Source: Bacteroidota bacterium
Lineage (GTDB): Bacteria; Bacteroidota; Ignavibacteria; Ignavibacteriales; Melioribacteraceae
Length of the DNA: 61,629 nucleotides
Direction: 5' to 3'
NCBI GenBank assembly: GCA_021820065.1
Contig: JAKAEE010000013.1
Span: forward strand, 1 to 61,629
A program made the translations under genes and the position numbers. The notes beneath the pieces are model-generated. The model saw only the letters and a program-made list of their open reading frames with translations, had not been told where the DNA came from and did no database searches. Numbering within the stretch: position 1 is the stretch's first letter; each line of letters starts with the position of its first letter. Positions 17,894 through 27,111 of this stretch are shown here, in pieces.

Positions 17894-19576
17894 CTACCGC
17901 GTTAATTTTTTGTACTTCACTCTGTGCGGAACATCTGCATCCTTGCCCAAACGTTCTCTTCTGTTTTCCTGGTAATCAGAAAAGTTTCCTTCGAACCAAA
18001 TAACTTTACTGTCTCCCTCGAAAGATAAAATGTGCGTGCAGATTCTATCGAGGAACCAGCGGTCGTGACTGATAACAACAGCGCATCCGGCAAAGTTTAG
18101 CAAACCTTCTTCGAGCGCGCGCATCGTGTTGACGTCAAGATCGTTTGTCGGTTCATCAAGAAGAATTACGTTGGCGCCGGCTTTTAATGCAATTGCAAGA
18201 TGAACTCTATTTCGTTCGCCGCCAGAAAGTACGCCGACTTTTTTCTGTTGATCTGCACCGTTGAAGTTGAATTGACCGACGTACGCACGGGAATTGACCT
18301 GTCGTTTTCCGAGGTCGATTACTTCGCTGCCGCTGGAAATCATTTGCCAAACTGTTTTGTCGGGATCGAGTATGTCGCGGCTTTGATCGACGTACGCAAG
18401 CTTAACTGTGTCGCCGATTTTGAATGAACCGGAATCCGGCTTTTCCTGTCCAACAATCATTTTGAATAATGTAGTTTTGCCCGCGCCATTCGGACCGATG
18501 ACGCCGACAATCCCGCCTGGCGGCAGTTTGAAATTCAAGTTTTCAAAAAGAAGTTTATCGCCGTAACTTTTTGAAACGTTTTCCGCTTCGATCACTACGT
18601 TACCGAGACGGGGACCGGCTGGAATGTAAATTTCCAAATCTTTCTGCCGCTTCTCATTTTCTTCGTTAAGCATTTCTTCGTAAGAACTGATCCTTGCTTT
18701 CGATTTTGCGTGTCTTCCGCGCGGAGACATTTTAATCCATTCCAATTCGCGCTGTAAAGTTTTCTGGCGGTCGGTTTCTTTTTTCTCTTCTTGCAGCAAG
18801 CGGTTCTGCTTTTGATCGAGCCATGATGAATAATTTCCTTTCCATGGAATTCCTTCGCCGCGGTCGAGCTCCAAAATCCATCCGGCAACGTTATCAAGAA
18901 AATATCTGTCGTGAGTAACAGCAATAACGGTTCCTGCGTAACGGTTAAGTTCTGCCTCGAGCCATGCAACAGTTTCGGCGTCAAGATGGTTTGTAGGTTC
19001 ATCGAGAAGAAGAATGTCCGGCTTGCGCAATAACAAACGGCACATTGCAACGCGCCTTCTTTCTCCGCCGGATAAAACTTTCACAGGCGTATCAGGCGGG
19101 GGACAGCCGAGCACATCCAGAGCCATTTCTAATTTTGAATCCAGATCCCATGCGTCAATCGCATCAAGTTTCTCCTGAACCTTGGCTTGTTTTTCTATCA
19201 GCGCGTTCATTTCATCGCCGGTCATTTCTTCGCCGAACTTCGCATTGATCTCATCGTACTGATGAAGAAGGTCCACAACTTCCTGAACGCCTTCTTCCAC
19301 AATTTGCTTTACGGTTTTGTCATTATCTAGTTTTGGTTCCTGTTCAAGCAGACCGATTGTGAATCCGGGTGATACAGCAGTTTCACCATTGAAATCTTTA
19401 TCAACTCCGGCAAGAATTTTTAGAAGCGAACTTTTGCCGGAACCGTTTAAACCCAGCACGCCGATCTTTGCGCTATAGAAATATGAAAGGTAAATGTCTT
19501 TTAGAATTACTTTTTTATCGTAATACTTGCTAACGCCTATCATCGAATAGATGATTTTATTTGGTTCGATTGCCAT
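17894..19576 (-). CDS. ettA: ABC-F protein EttA (energy-dependent translational throttle)
   Basis: This 560-residue protein carries two ATPase domains and no membrane segments. The Walker A motifs are [12 protein letters not shown] and [12 protein letters not shown]. The signatures are [15 protein letters not shown] and [12 protein letters not shown], and the Walker B motifs are [11 protein letters not shown] and [11 protein letters not shown]. The PtIM linker and arm segment ([27 protein letters not shown]) matches EttA, which binds the ribosomal E site and couples translation to ATP level. A TATATTTG box lies upstream (19607-19614, minus strand). Confidence 0.95.
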   Translation of the reverse strand: MAIEPNKIIYSMIGVSKYYDKKVILKDIYLSYFYSAKIGVLGLNGSGKSSLLKILAGVDKDFNGETAVSPGFTIGLLEQEPKLDNDKTVKQIVEEGVQEVVDLLHQYDEINAKFGEEMTGDEMNALIEKQAKVQEKLDAIDAWDLDSKLEMALDVLGCPPPDTPVKVLSGGERRRVAMCRLLLRKPDILLLDEPTNHLDAETVAWLEAELNRYAGTVIAVTHDRYFLDNVAGWILELDRGEGIPWKGNYSSWLDQKQNRLLQEEKKETDRQKTLQRELEWIKMSPRGRHAKSKARISSYEEMLNEENEKRQKDLEIYIPAGPRLGNVVIEAENVSKSYGDKLLFENLNFKLPPGGIVGVIGPNGAGKTTLFKMIVGQEKPDSGSFKIGDTVKLAYVDQSRDILDPDKTVWQMISSGSEVIDLGKRQVNSRAYVGQFNFNGADQQKKVGVLSGGERNRVHLAIALKAGANVILLDEPTNDLDVNTMRALEEGLLNFAGCAVVISHDRWFLDRICTHILSFEGDSKVIWFEGNFSDYQENRRERLGKDADVPHRVKYKKLTR

Positions 19577-19606
19577 AATCCGTCGGAAATTTTGTTAATA
19601 ATGAAT

Positions 19607-19614
19607 CAAATATA
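19607..19614 (-). promoter_or_regulatory. -7 promoter box of ettA
   Basis: TATATTTG on the minus strand, 31 bases before the ettA start, matches TAnnTTTG. I see no good TTTG at the expected -33 distance. Confidence 0.5.
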
Positions 19615-19739
19615 TAAATAAAAACAGTTACCCTATTATTAACAATAAAATAACTTCCCTCGTAAAATTATATTGCTTAGATTATAATTTAGATGGACAG
19701 ACTTTTAATTCGTCAACCCAAACTAAACAAGAGGTAGGT

Positions 19740-21899
19740 ATGAAAATTCTTCACCGTTTACTTGTAGTAGCACTTATTACAGTTTTAAGTTTTATAATCC
19801 CTGCTTGCGAGCAAACCCCAACTGGACCCGTATCCAATACCCAAGAATTATCTTCCCCGCAACACTCATCATTGAAAAAAGTAACAGTGATGGAAAATTT
19901 TGAAGCGGGAACCAAAACATCATACGCCGTTGGCGATGTCGTGTTTTCTTCGGGTACATGGACATTGAACGATGCTTTGGTTGGAACCTCTACAAGTGAT
20001 CCTAAAAATGGAACTAAAAGTGTCCGTACACGCAACAGCGGCAAAATTACCATGAAATTTGATCGTACTGACGGTGCAAGTACTGTGACTGTAATGCACG
20101 CAAAATATGGAACAGATGCAAACAGTACATGGGGTTTGTGGTATTCAACAAATAGCGGCAGTACTTGGACTCAGGTTGGTTCGTCAGTTACAACTTCATC
20201 AACAATATTGCAAACAGCTTCTTTTACTGTAAACATAACAGGTACAATTCGATTTGAGATTCGTAAAACCGACGGCACAACCAACCGCGTTAACTTCGAC
20301 GACTTTACAATTAATGATTATGTCCCTGTAACATATAACTTTGTAGAAAATTATGAAGCTGGAACAAAAACCAGCTATGCCGTTGCTGACGTAACTTTTG
20401 GTACAGGCGTTTGGCAATTAAATGATGCTTTGGTAGGAACATCCACAAGCGATCGAAAAGCTGGAACAAAAAGTATTCGCGTGCGCAACAGCGGCAACGT
20501 AACAATGAAGTTTGATAAGACTAATGGAGCTGCTAATGTTTCGGTAAAACACGCGAAGTATGGAACAGATGCTAACAGTACATGGGGATTGTGGTATTCA
20601 ACAAATAGTGGAAGTACTTGGTCTCAGTCGGGTACATCGGTTACAACATCTTCCACGACTTTACAAACGGCAACTTTTGCTGTAAATGTATCCGGTACAA
20701 TTCGATTTGAGATTCGTAAAACCGACGGCACAACCAGCCGTGTAAACTTTGACGATTTCTCTGTGGAAGATTATGCCGGAACAGGCGGCAGTGTAACCGA
20801 AATAGAACCAAACAATACGATAGCAACGGCTAATTCAATTCCAACGGTGCCGGCTACAAATACAGGTTATATAAGCACAACATCCGATGTTGACTACTTT
20901 TCTGTTTCTGCAACTTCGGGTCAAATAATTTCGTCGGGATTGACAGTGCCTTCAGGCGTTGATTACAATTTGTATCTGCAAAATTCTTCCGGAACAACAT
21001 TAGCAAGTTCAACAAATACTGGCAGTTCAACCGAAAGTATTACATATAATACAACTGTAGCTGGCTCTTACTACATATTGGTCTCATCAACATCTGGCAG
21101 CAGCACAACTTTAAACTATACATTAACCGCAAATGTTGTTAATGGAGTTGTAGATACAACTACTTCCACGAGCGTTCATCTTATAATGGGAAATCCTAGC
21201 GTGGCAGTTCATGATACAACATTTCCGACAAATTATTTGATGGAAAAACCGCAGTATGTTCTTTCATACAATCGTACTAAAGGAATACCGAATTGGACCG
21301 CTTGGCATCTAAACAGTTCTTGGCTTGGTTCCACACCTAGGCAAAATGATTTCCGAAATGATACCACACTGCCGGCAGGCTGGTATCAAGTTCTTGCAAC
21401 CAGTTACAGCGGCAGCGGATATGACCGCGGACATATGTGTCCTTCTGCAGACCGTACACTAACCGTTGCAGATAACTCCGCAACATTTCTAATGACAAAT
21501 ATGATACCGCAGGCACCGAACAACAATCAAGGTCCTTGGGCAAATTTGGAGAATTACCTTCGTACACTTGTTACTGCAGGGAAAGAGTTATATATCTATT
21601 CAGGCGGTTATGGTTCGCAAGGAACAATCGATGCCGGTCATGTGAATGTTCCATCCCATACATGGAAAATAATAGTTGTACTTGATGATGGAACTAACGA
21701 CTTGAGTCGTGTAACAACAACTACACGTGTAATTGCTGTTGATATGCCCAACAGCGATGCTCTTATCAGCAAAACTGCGGATTGGAAAACCTTCCGCGTT
21801 AGTGTTGATTATCTTGAAGGACAAACGGGATTTGATTTCCTTTCAAAAGTATCCACATCTATTCAAGCTGTTATAGAAAGTACTGTGGATAATCTATAA
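19740..21899 (+). CDS. secreted DNA/RNA non-specific endonuclease lipoprotein with duplicated beta-sandwich domain
   Basis: This 719-residue protein has a lipoprotein signal (FIIPAC, Cys23). Residues 52-194 and 202-345 are two copies of one beta-rich domain (ENFEAGTKTSYAV...RVNFDDF), which may bind carbohydrate or other ligands. Residues about 354-466 are a PPC-type domain (EIEPNNTIATA, DVDYFSV). The C-terminal NUC domain (about 478-719) has the catalytic DRGHMCPSADR (H565) and the metal-binding N in QAPNNNQGPW. It probably degrades extracellular nucleic acid for nutrition or biofilm turnover. No immunity gene is evident beside it. An AGAGGTAGGT ribosome site precedes the ATG, and a strong terminator follows. 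Confidence 0.88.
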   Translation: MKILHRLLVVALITVLSFIIPACEQTPTGPVSNTQELSSPQHSSLKKVTVMENFEAGTKTSYAVGDVVFSSGTWTLNDALVGTSTSDPKNGTKSVRTRNSGKITMKFDRTDGASTVTVMHAKYGTDANSTWGLWYSTNSGSTWTQVGSSVTTSSTILQTASFTVNITGTIRFEIRKTDGTTNRVNFDDFTINDYVPVTYNFVENYEAGTKTSYAVADVTFGTGVWQLNDALVGTSTSDRKAGTKSIRVRNSGNVTMKFDKTNGAANVSVKHAKYGTDANSTWGLWYSTNSGSTWSQSGTSVTTSSTTLQTATFAVNVSGTIRFEIRKTDGTTSRVNFDDFSVEDYAGTGGSVTEIEPNNTIATANSIPTVPATNTGYISTTSDVDYFSVSATSGQIISSGLTVPSGVDYNLYLQNSSGTTLASSTNTGSSTESITYNTTVAGSYYILVSSTSGSSTTLNYTLTANVVNGVVDTTTSTSVHLIMGNPSVAVHDTTFPTNYLMEKPQYVLSYNRTKGIPNWTAWHLNSSWLGSTPRQNDFRNDTTLPAGWYQVLATSYSGSGYDRGHMCPSADRTLTVADNSATFLMTNMIPQAPNNNQGPWANLENYLRTLVTAGKELYIYSGGYGSQGTIDAGHVNVPSHTWKIIVVLDDGTNDLSRVTTTTRVIAVDMPNSDALISKTADWKTFRVSVDYLEGQTGFDFLSKVSTSIQAVIESTVDNL
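20241..20736 (+). repeat. 43-base direct repeat inside the nuclease gene
   Basis: The stretch at 20241-20283 is identical, base for base, to 20694-20736. Both encode GTIRFEIRKTDGTT near the end of the two tandem domains. The perfect DNA identity, in a gene whose repeats otherwise differ, suggests recent duplication or gene conversion. Confidence 0.85.
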
Positions 21900-21920
21900 A
21901 ATTAGTTTTTGCTAAAACGA

Positions 21921-21952
21921 CAAAACCCCTTGCTAAAAGGGGTTTTGTTTTT
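21921..21952. terminator. strong bidirectional terminator
   Basis: CAAAACCCCTT (21921-21931) pairs perfectly with AAGGGGTTTTG (21937-21947) around a GCTAA loop, followed by a T-run. It serves the nuclease gene on the plus strand and the MscS gene on the minus strand. Confidence 0.9.
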
Positions 21953-21967
21953 CAATTCACAAAATCA

Positions 21968-23014
21968 TTATTGTTTGTTGACGTATAAAGTTTGAGTAGG
22001 GTACGCGAATTCTATTCCGAGCTTTTCAAACTGCTCGTAAATCTCAAGATTAATTTTTTCCTGTATATCCATGTATTGTGTGTAATCTGCGCTCAAGATG
22101 TAATAGACAATTTCATAATTAAGTCTGGAGTTTTCGAAGCTTTGGAAATGTGCTCTGTCAAATTTTGTCAATTCTTGTTTTTCAATTATGCTCTTGATGG
22201 TACTCGGTATCAGCTTCAACTGTTTTGATTTGGTTTGATACGTAACGCCGATACTGAAAACAACTCTTCTCGTCTCCATACGTTTGTAATTGTGGAGTAT
22301 TGAACTTGTGAGTTTCGAGTTGGCAACAATTAATTGTTCGCCGGATAACGAACGCACGCGTGTTGTTTTGATCCCTATTTTTTCAATCGTGCCGGCTTTG
22401 CCATCAAACGTTATAAAGTCACCGATTTCAACCGGACGGTCGAAAAAAATTACAAAGTAGCTGAAGAGATCGCCGAGAATTGCCTGTGCGGCAAGTGCAA
22501 CCGCAATGCCGCTAATGCCTAGTCCTGCAACTATTGTTGAAATTTGAAAGCCGAGATTATCGAGAAGAAAAAGTAAGCCGATAATCCATATTACAAAATT
22601 CAAAAATGATAGAAGCGGTTTAAGTCTTTTACCGTCTTCACCGCCTCTTTTTTCTTCGAAATATTTGCCGAGAAAATAATCCAGCGCGGTTACGGAAAAT
22701 CTGATAACGAAAATCGTCAGGAGTAATTCGTAAACCAATTCGATTATTTTATTGAAAGTTTTTCCGAAACTTAGAAACTCGAAGGCAACGTAAAGAGCGC
22801 CGAAGTAAAGTGCGGGTATCAAAAATCTGTTAACACTTTTGGCAATAAATTGCAGCCGCTTTCCGTTTCCGTCTCTTTTTTCCTTTTGAATTTTGGTCAG
22901 AACAATTTTCTTAATTACCTGAGTGACAATGATGGTAAGGATAATTACGGCTGCGGCAACTGTGTAATCATGTACGGTGTTTCCCCAGTATTTGGTTTCC
23001 CAAAAATTATTCAT
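21968..23014 (-). CDS. MscS-family mechanosensitive channel
   Basis: This 348-residue membrane protein has about five N-terminal transmembrane helices, then the conserved pore helix and beta domain (GLGISGIAVALAAQAILGDLFSYFVIFFDRPVEIGDFI). GTIEKIGIKTTRVRSLSGEQLIVANSKL is the MscS signature. It lets ions leave the cell during osmotic downshock. A TATTTTTG box lies upstream at 23038-23045 (minus strand). Confidence 0.92.
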   Translation of the reverse strand: MNNFWETKYWGNTVHDYTVAAAVIILTIIVTQVIKKIVLTKIQKEKRDGNGKRLQFIAKSVNRFLIPALYFGALYVAFEFLSFGKTFNKIIELVYELLLTIFVIRFSVTALDYFLGKYFEEKRGGEDGKRLKPLLSFLNFVIWIIGLLFLLDNLGFQISTIVAGLGISGIAVALAAQAILGDLFSYFVIFFDRPVEIGDFITFDGKAGTIEKIGIKTTRVRSLSGEQLIVANSKLTSSILHNYKRMETRRVVFSIGVTYQTKSKQLKLIPSTIKSIIEKQELTKFDRAHFQSFENSRLNYEIVYYILSADYTQYMDIQEKINLEIYEQFEKLGIEFAYPTQTLYVNKQ

Positions 23015-23143
23015 CGCGTTCCCTTCATTTTGCTTCTCAAAAATAGCTAATCATAGATAATGATTTTCGATCGATTTGATCATCGGAGAAAATCTTACGG
23101 TAAAATAAAACTGCAGACAATTGTTCTATCGGAAAGAACTTTT

Positions 23144-23317
23144 TTATCTACCCTTTTTTGGCTTTCTTTTGAACCCGTCCGATAAAACTCCTAGCGCCAC
23201 AAGAGCGATGGCGAAAGCAACTCCGCCTTCATTCGGCGTAACTATTCGCGTTAATATTAATGCGGCTATAACAATACAAGCTGAAAGAAATATAATGCTG
23301 GCTAGTTTACCACTCAT
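23144..23317 (-). CDS. 57-residue two-helix membrane protein
   Basis: A short reading frame encodes 57 residues, starting MSGKLASIIF and ending RKPKKGR. It has a textbook ribosome site (GGAGGA, 5 bases before the ATG), two hydrophobic segments (about residues 6-24 and 32-46) and a strongly basic tail. That fits a small inner-membrane protein with two helices and the tail in the cytoplasm. It lies between the MscS gene and an OB-fold lipoprotein gene, on the same strand as both. I do not recognise a family. The opposite-strand frame at 23121-23366 has none of these features. Confidence 0.65.
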   Translation of the reverse strand: MSGKLASIIFLSACIVIAALILTRIVTPNEGGVAFAIALVALGVLSDGFKRKPKKGR

Positions 23318-23510
23318 CTTTCCTCCGTTCTATCGGCAAGGTGGAATTTTCAAGAAAATTATATGACGACTCAATTACTCTTAAAGAATATCCGAATCCA
23401 ACAAGTAAAAATCAAAGCTTTTTTGCTCCGATTACAATTTAACGAGATTTGTTTTTGAATAAAAGAGTGATCAGTTTCTAAAATTGATTTCTCAAGCAGC
23501 GCAAATAAAA

Positions 23511-23540
23511 AAGGCTGTCCCGATAGACAGCCTTCAAATT
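23511..23540 (-). terminator. terminator after the OB-fold lipoprotein gene
   Basis: AAGGCTGTC (23511-23519) pairs with GACAGCCTT (23526-23534) around a 6-base loop. On the minus strand it is followed by TTTTTTATTT. Confidence 0.85.
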
Positions 23541-23557
23541 AAGAGACTAAGAAAATT

Positions 23558-24256
23558 CTAAAGTTTTTTTGCGTCTTCCAAAAGAACTTTGTACGAGTAG
23601 CCGTAACCAAAATCTTTGTTCACCGCAACTGTACCTTGCAGAGTAACAACGTCACCAACATTCAAGGTCTCGTTTGTTGTAACGGTTAAATCATAATCTG
23701 CGCCGTTGCTGGTTCCGTCTTGAATGTGAGCCCAGTTTTTGTTCATGATACCGTTGTTAACTTTTACGACTTTACCTTTTACTGTGACCGTTTTGTTCGC
23801 ATAATTATTTATTCCGCCGAAAAGTTGAGCAACAGTAACACCGCCGGAGGCTTTATCAACACTTATATTTTGTTTTTCAATAGTAGGTTTTTGAGGCGTA
23901 GCTCTGATGGTTGAGGGAGAATTTACCGGAGGTATCTTGTTGATGTTATCAACGAACAAGATAGAATCGAATTTTCGTTTTAATTCTTTGCTCTCGAAGT
24001 TTTTCATTTCCATTGCTTTCTCGTAATACAATGTTTCGCCGGGTTTGGTGTCAACTGTTGATGCTGCAATCCAGTAATCCTTGTCGCCTTCCTTAGCATG
24101 GATGTAAGTATATCCGCTAACTTGAATTGCTTCTTGAACCAAAATCTGGTGAACATTCGGATTAGCTGCCGTCTGCGGTTTTTGTTCTTCCTTCTTTGAA
24201 CAAGCCATCAAAACAAAAATCGTAAGAATCGAAATTATCATTAACTTAAAACGCAT
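23558..24256 (-). CDS. lipoprotein with C-terminal OB-fold-like domain
   Basis: This 232-residue protein has a lipoprotein signal (IFVLMAC, Cys19). A middle segment mentions a short repeated theme (YYEKAMEMKNFESKELKRKFDSILFV). The last 90 residues resemble a periplasmic OB-fold of the tRNA-anticodon/nucleic-acid-binding-like type: VTVKGKVVKVNNGIMNKNWAHIQDGTS, then VTTNETLNVGDVVTLQGTVAVNKDFGYGY. Such domains bind varied ligands, so the role is open. A -7 promoter box lies at 24294-24301 and a terminator at 23511, so the gene appears to be transcribed alone. Confidence 0.75.
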   Translation of the reverse strand: MRFKLMIISILTIFVLMACSKKEEQKPQTAANPNVHQILVQEAIQVSGYTYIHAKEGDKDYWIAASTVDTKPGETLYYEKAMEMKNFESKELKRKFDSILFVDNINKIPPVNSPSTIRATPQKPTIEKQNISVDKASGGVTVAQLFGGINNYANKTVTVKGKVVKVNNGIMNKNWAHIQDGTSNGADYDLTVTTNETLNVGDVVTLQGTVAVNKDFGYGYSYKVLLEDAKKL

Positions 24257-24293
24257 CCTGTTTTTCCTTTTAATAGTGTGAAAATTGCTGTGG

Positions 24294-24301
24294 CAAATAT
24301 A
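24294..24301 (-). promoter_or_regulatory. -7 promoter box of the OB-fold lipoprotein gene
   Basis: TATATTTG on the minus strand, 38 bases before the ATG, matches TAnnTTTG. It lies in the 72-base gap after recQ. Confidence 0.5.
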
Positions 24302-24328
24302 AGAAAAAGAATTGCGGCGGTTGAATTG

Positions 24329-25780
24329 TTAGTTGGAATTTAAACTACACGCGTCGCAGTTACCGCATTCCGGTTCACCGGGGAAACCGAAATAATCCGA
24401 AATAAAAACGCGGCGGCACGTGACTGACTTAAAATAATTTACAACAGAGAGAAGTTTTTTATTGTCGCTGGTGAGTTTCTCTTTCAGATAGTGATCGTCA
24501 TGAAGCTGGCGCGGAAGCTCATCTACTACTTTTAAATTTTTTGTTTCGATAGTGCCTTCAGTTACTCCGTAACGGTCCAGCATTGCTAAAACGGTTTCAA
24601 CGCGAAAATCATTTCTGTCTTTGAAACTCATCTGCTCGCGTAAATAATCAACACCTTCCGCGTTCGCGCGCTCCAAATTATTCCGCAGAAGATCAAACAT
24701 GCGCGCGTAATAGTCGGCACCCGGGTTTGCCCATTTTATAAATTCCATTTGGGTGTACAAATCCTGCTGGTTATATAAAAGCATGCAAAGTGAATCTTTC
24801 CCGTCTCTTCCGGCTCTGCCGATTTCTTGATAGTACGATTCAATTGAAGACGGAACCTCGGCGTGAATCACAAAACGAATGTCGGGTTTATCAATCCCCA
24901 TTCCGAATGCGTTCGTTGCTAGGATTAAATTTATTTTACCGGAAAGAAAATCTCTTTGGGTTTGTTTTCGTTTTTGCGCATCAAGTTTTCCGTGATAGAT
25001 GCCGTGCCGGTAACCTTTATCGCCAAGTATTTGAGAGTAGTATTCCAGCTTTTTTATCAATGCAAAATAAATTATTCCAGGACCGTTATACTTATCCAAG
25101 ATTTTGTAAATCGCGTTCAAAGTTTCTTTCTCATCGTAAATATCCGCCGTTTCCAAGCGCAAGTTTGGGCGGTGAATCCCTTCGTGAAAAATTTTTATTT
25201 CACTTTTTTGAAATCCGAGTTTTGCAATAATGTCTTTCTGAACAGCCGGTGTTGCCGTGGCGGTGAGCGCGATTGTCAGCGGGTTGTTTAGCAGTTCTCT
25301 AAACTCGGCAATGCGTGAATAGTCCGGGCGGAAATCATGTCCCCATTCCGAAATGCAATGCGCTTCATCGACAGCCAGCATCGAAACGTTTGCAGTTTTA
25401 ATCGCTTCAATAAATTCTTGTTTGCGGAATCTTTCCGGTGTTACATAGAGAAGTTTTATTTTTCCATCAACAAATTTTTTTAATCTTTCTTTTCTTCGTT
25501 CAGGCGCAACGGTTGAGTTGATAAATTCCGCCGGTATGTTTTTCTTCTTCAGCGCATCAACTTGGTCTTGCATCAAAGCAATTAGCGGACTTATGACGAT
25601 TGTTCCGCCGTCAAACAGTAAAGCGGGGAGCTGATAACAGATCGATTTACCGCCGCCTGTGGGCATAAGCACTAAACAATGCTCTCGCTCATTGATCAAA
25701 CGATTAACTATTCTTTCCTGTTCGCCGCGGAATGACGAATGACCGAAATAATTTTTTAGCGTTTCTAACGGATTCAGCAT
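24329..25780 (-). CDS. recQ: RecQ-family ATP-dependent DNA helicase (short form)
   Basis: This 483-residue superfamily 2 helicase has the RecQ motif 0 (FGHSSFRGEQERIV), Walker A MPTGGGKSICYQL (39-51), DEAHCISEWGHDFRPDY, and motif VI EIGRAGRDGK. The C-terminus has the zinc-binding Cys cluster (CRRVFISDYFG...CGNCDAC). It lacks the winged-helix and HRDC domains of E. coli RecQ (about 610 residues), as in many short RecQ proteins. A TAAATTTG box at 25803-25810 (minus strand) is its probable promoter. Confidence 0.92.
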   Translation of the reverse strand: MLNPLETLKNYFGHSSFRGEQERIVNRLINEREHCLVLMPTGGGKSICYQLPALLFDGGTIVISPLIALMQDQVDALKKKNIPAEFINSTVAPERRKERLKKFVDGKIKLLYVTPERFRKQEFIEAIKTANVSMLAVDEAHCISEWGHDFRPDYSRIAEFRELLNNPLTIALTATATPAVQKDIIAKLGFQKSEIKIFHEGIHRPNLRLETADIYDEKETLNAIYKILDKYNGPGIIYFALIKKLEYYSQILGDKGYRHGIYHGKLDAQKRKQTQRDFLSGKINLILATNAFGMGIDKPDIRFVIHAEVPSSIESYYQEIGRAGRDGKDSLCMLLYNQQDLYTQMEFIKWANPGADYYARMFDLLRNNLERANAEGVDYLREQMSFKDRNDFRVETVLAMLDRYGVTEGTIETKNLKVVDELPRQLHDDHYLKEKLTSDNKKLLSVVNYFKSVTCRRVFISDYFGFPGEPECGNCDACSLNSN

Positions 25781-25802
25781 ATCAGTTTATGAATTTGATG
25801 TT

Positions 25803-25810
25803 CAAATTTA
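25803..25810 (-). promoter_or_regulatory. -7 promoter box of recQ
   Basis: TAAATTTG on the minus strand, 23 bases before the recQ ATG, is the same box as the yicC promoter. Confidence 0.5.
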
Positions 25811-25880
25811 TGATTAATTGAGGAGAGTAGGAGAATTTTCATTAATATTCCGAAGTGAAATTATTAAGTAGGTGAAAAAT

Positions 25881-27062
25881 TTGAGCAAAGTTATTCTCAG
25901 AAAGAACGAAGAGAGGAGAGTAAAGCATGGACATCTATGGGTGTTCAGTAATGAAATAGAGAAAAGAGTGGAGAGTGATGAATGTAGAATAATGAGCGGT
26001 GATATAGTTGAAGTGTATGATTTTAAAAACAATTTCATTGGGTGTGGGTTTTACAATTCCAACTCACTAATAGCCGTCCGCATTATTTCGCATGAAAAGG
26101 AAATTGATCTCGAGAAATTATTCAAGGAGCTGCTTCATCGCGCGTTTGAACTCCGCAAAACAGTTTATCCAACCCGCAATTCGTTCAGAATGGTTTTTAG
26201 CGAAAGCGACTTCTTGCCTGGGCTAATTGTTGACAAGTACAACGCTACATTTGTTCTGCAAGTTTATTCTGCTGGGATGGAAAGAAATTTGGAGTTAATA
26301 ACAAAAATTCTGCAAGAAGATTTTTCCGCTCAAAATATTTTGACTAAGAATGAAGAGTACTTCCGCAAGCTGGAAGGATTGCCCGCTGAAGACAAAATAT
26401 TATTCGGCGGCGTTAACGAAGAAATCATTTCCGACGGCACAGCAAAGTATAAAATTAATTTTTCAACGGGACACAAAACCGGATTTTATTTTGATCAATG
26501 TGATAACCGGCAATTCATCGGTCAATTTTGTAAAGGAAAAACTTTTCTCGATTGCTTTTGCAATTCAGGCGGATTCGGTCTTCATGCGGCACATGGCGGC
26601 GCGACTGAAGTTGCATTTGTAGATTCATCCGTTGAAGAAATAAAAAATGCCCGGCAGAATTTTGAATTGAATGAACTAACGTGCCGTGCAGAGTTTATCC
26701 AAAGCGATGTGTTTGATTATCTTGAACAATGCAAAGCTGAGAAAAAAACATTCGACATAATAAATTTAGACCCGCCGGCGTTTGCCAAAAGCAAAAAAAG
26801 TTTAACAAAAGGAATTAAAGGTTACGAAAAGTTAAACCGTCTTGCGATGGAACTGCTTAACGAGGGAGGATTACTTTTCACTTCGTCGTGTTCTTACCAT
26901 TTGAAGGAAGAAATATTTTTGAATCTTCTCAGCAATGCGGCAATCAAAGCCGGCAAACAAATCCAGCTGTTTCATTTCAACAATGCTTCTATGGATCATC
27001 CTTCGCTTCCGGCAATGGAAGAAACGACCTATCTGAAATTTGCAGCAGTTAGAATTCGTTAA
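25881..27062 (+). CDS. RlmI-like class I SAM-dependent rRNA methyltransferase
   Basis: This 393-residue protein begins with a PUA domain (KVILRKNEERRVKHGHLWVFSNEI) and has a Rossmann methyltransferase core: FLDCFCNSGGFGLHAA (SAM site), FDIINLDPPAFAKSK (catalytic DPPAF) and FTSSCSYHL. RlmI methylates C5 of a cytosine in 23S rRNA; relatives modify other sites. I prefer the TTG at 25881 because AGGTGA lies 5 bases upstream; a GTG at 25872 is the alternative, three codons longer. It is divergent from recQ and followed by a bidirectional terminator. Confidence 0.88.
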   Translation: MSKVILRKNEERRVKHGHLWVFSNEIEKRVESDECRIMSGDIVEVYDFKNNFIGCGFYNSNSLIAVRIISHEKEIDLEKLFKELLHRAFELRKTVYPTRNSFRMVFSESDFLPGLIVDKYNATFVLQVYSAGMERNLELITKILQEDFSAQNILTKNEEYFRKLEGLPAEDKILFGGVNEEIISDGTAKYKINFSTGHKTGFYFDQCDNRQFIGQFCKGKTFLDCFCNSGGFGLHAAHGGATEVAFVDSSVEEIKNARQNFELNELTCRAEFIQSDVFDYLEQCKAEKKTFDIINLDPPAFAKSKKSLTKGIKGYEKLNRLAMELLNEGGLLFTSSCSYHLKEEIFLNLLSNAAIKAGKQIQLFHFNNASMDHPSLPAMEETTYLKFAAVRIR

Positions 27063-27066
27063 AAAA

Positions 27067-27091
27067 AATCCCGGCATAACCGGGATTAATT
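27067..27091. terminator. bidirectional terminator
   Basis: AATCCCGG (27067-27074) pairs with CCGGGATT (27080-27087) around CATAA. A-run and T-rich flanks serve both the methyltransferase gene and the TolC gene. Confidence 0.85.
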
Positions 27092-27111
27092 TTAACAATC
27101 GTTGCGACCGA

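Noticed and set aside
19740..21899. Toxin of an antibacterial toxin-immunity pair
   Set aside because: No small immunity-like gene is adjacent; a terminator and a convergent MscS gene follow. A nutritional surface nuclease is the simpler reading.
23121..23366. 81-codon plus-strand frame
   Set aside because: It lies opposite the 57-residue frame, which has a far better ribosome site and sensible membrane topology.
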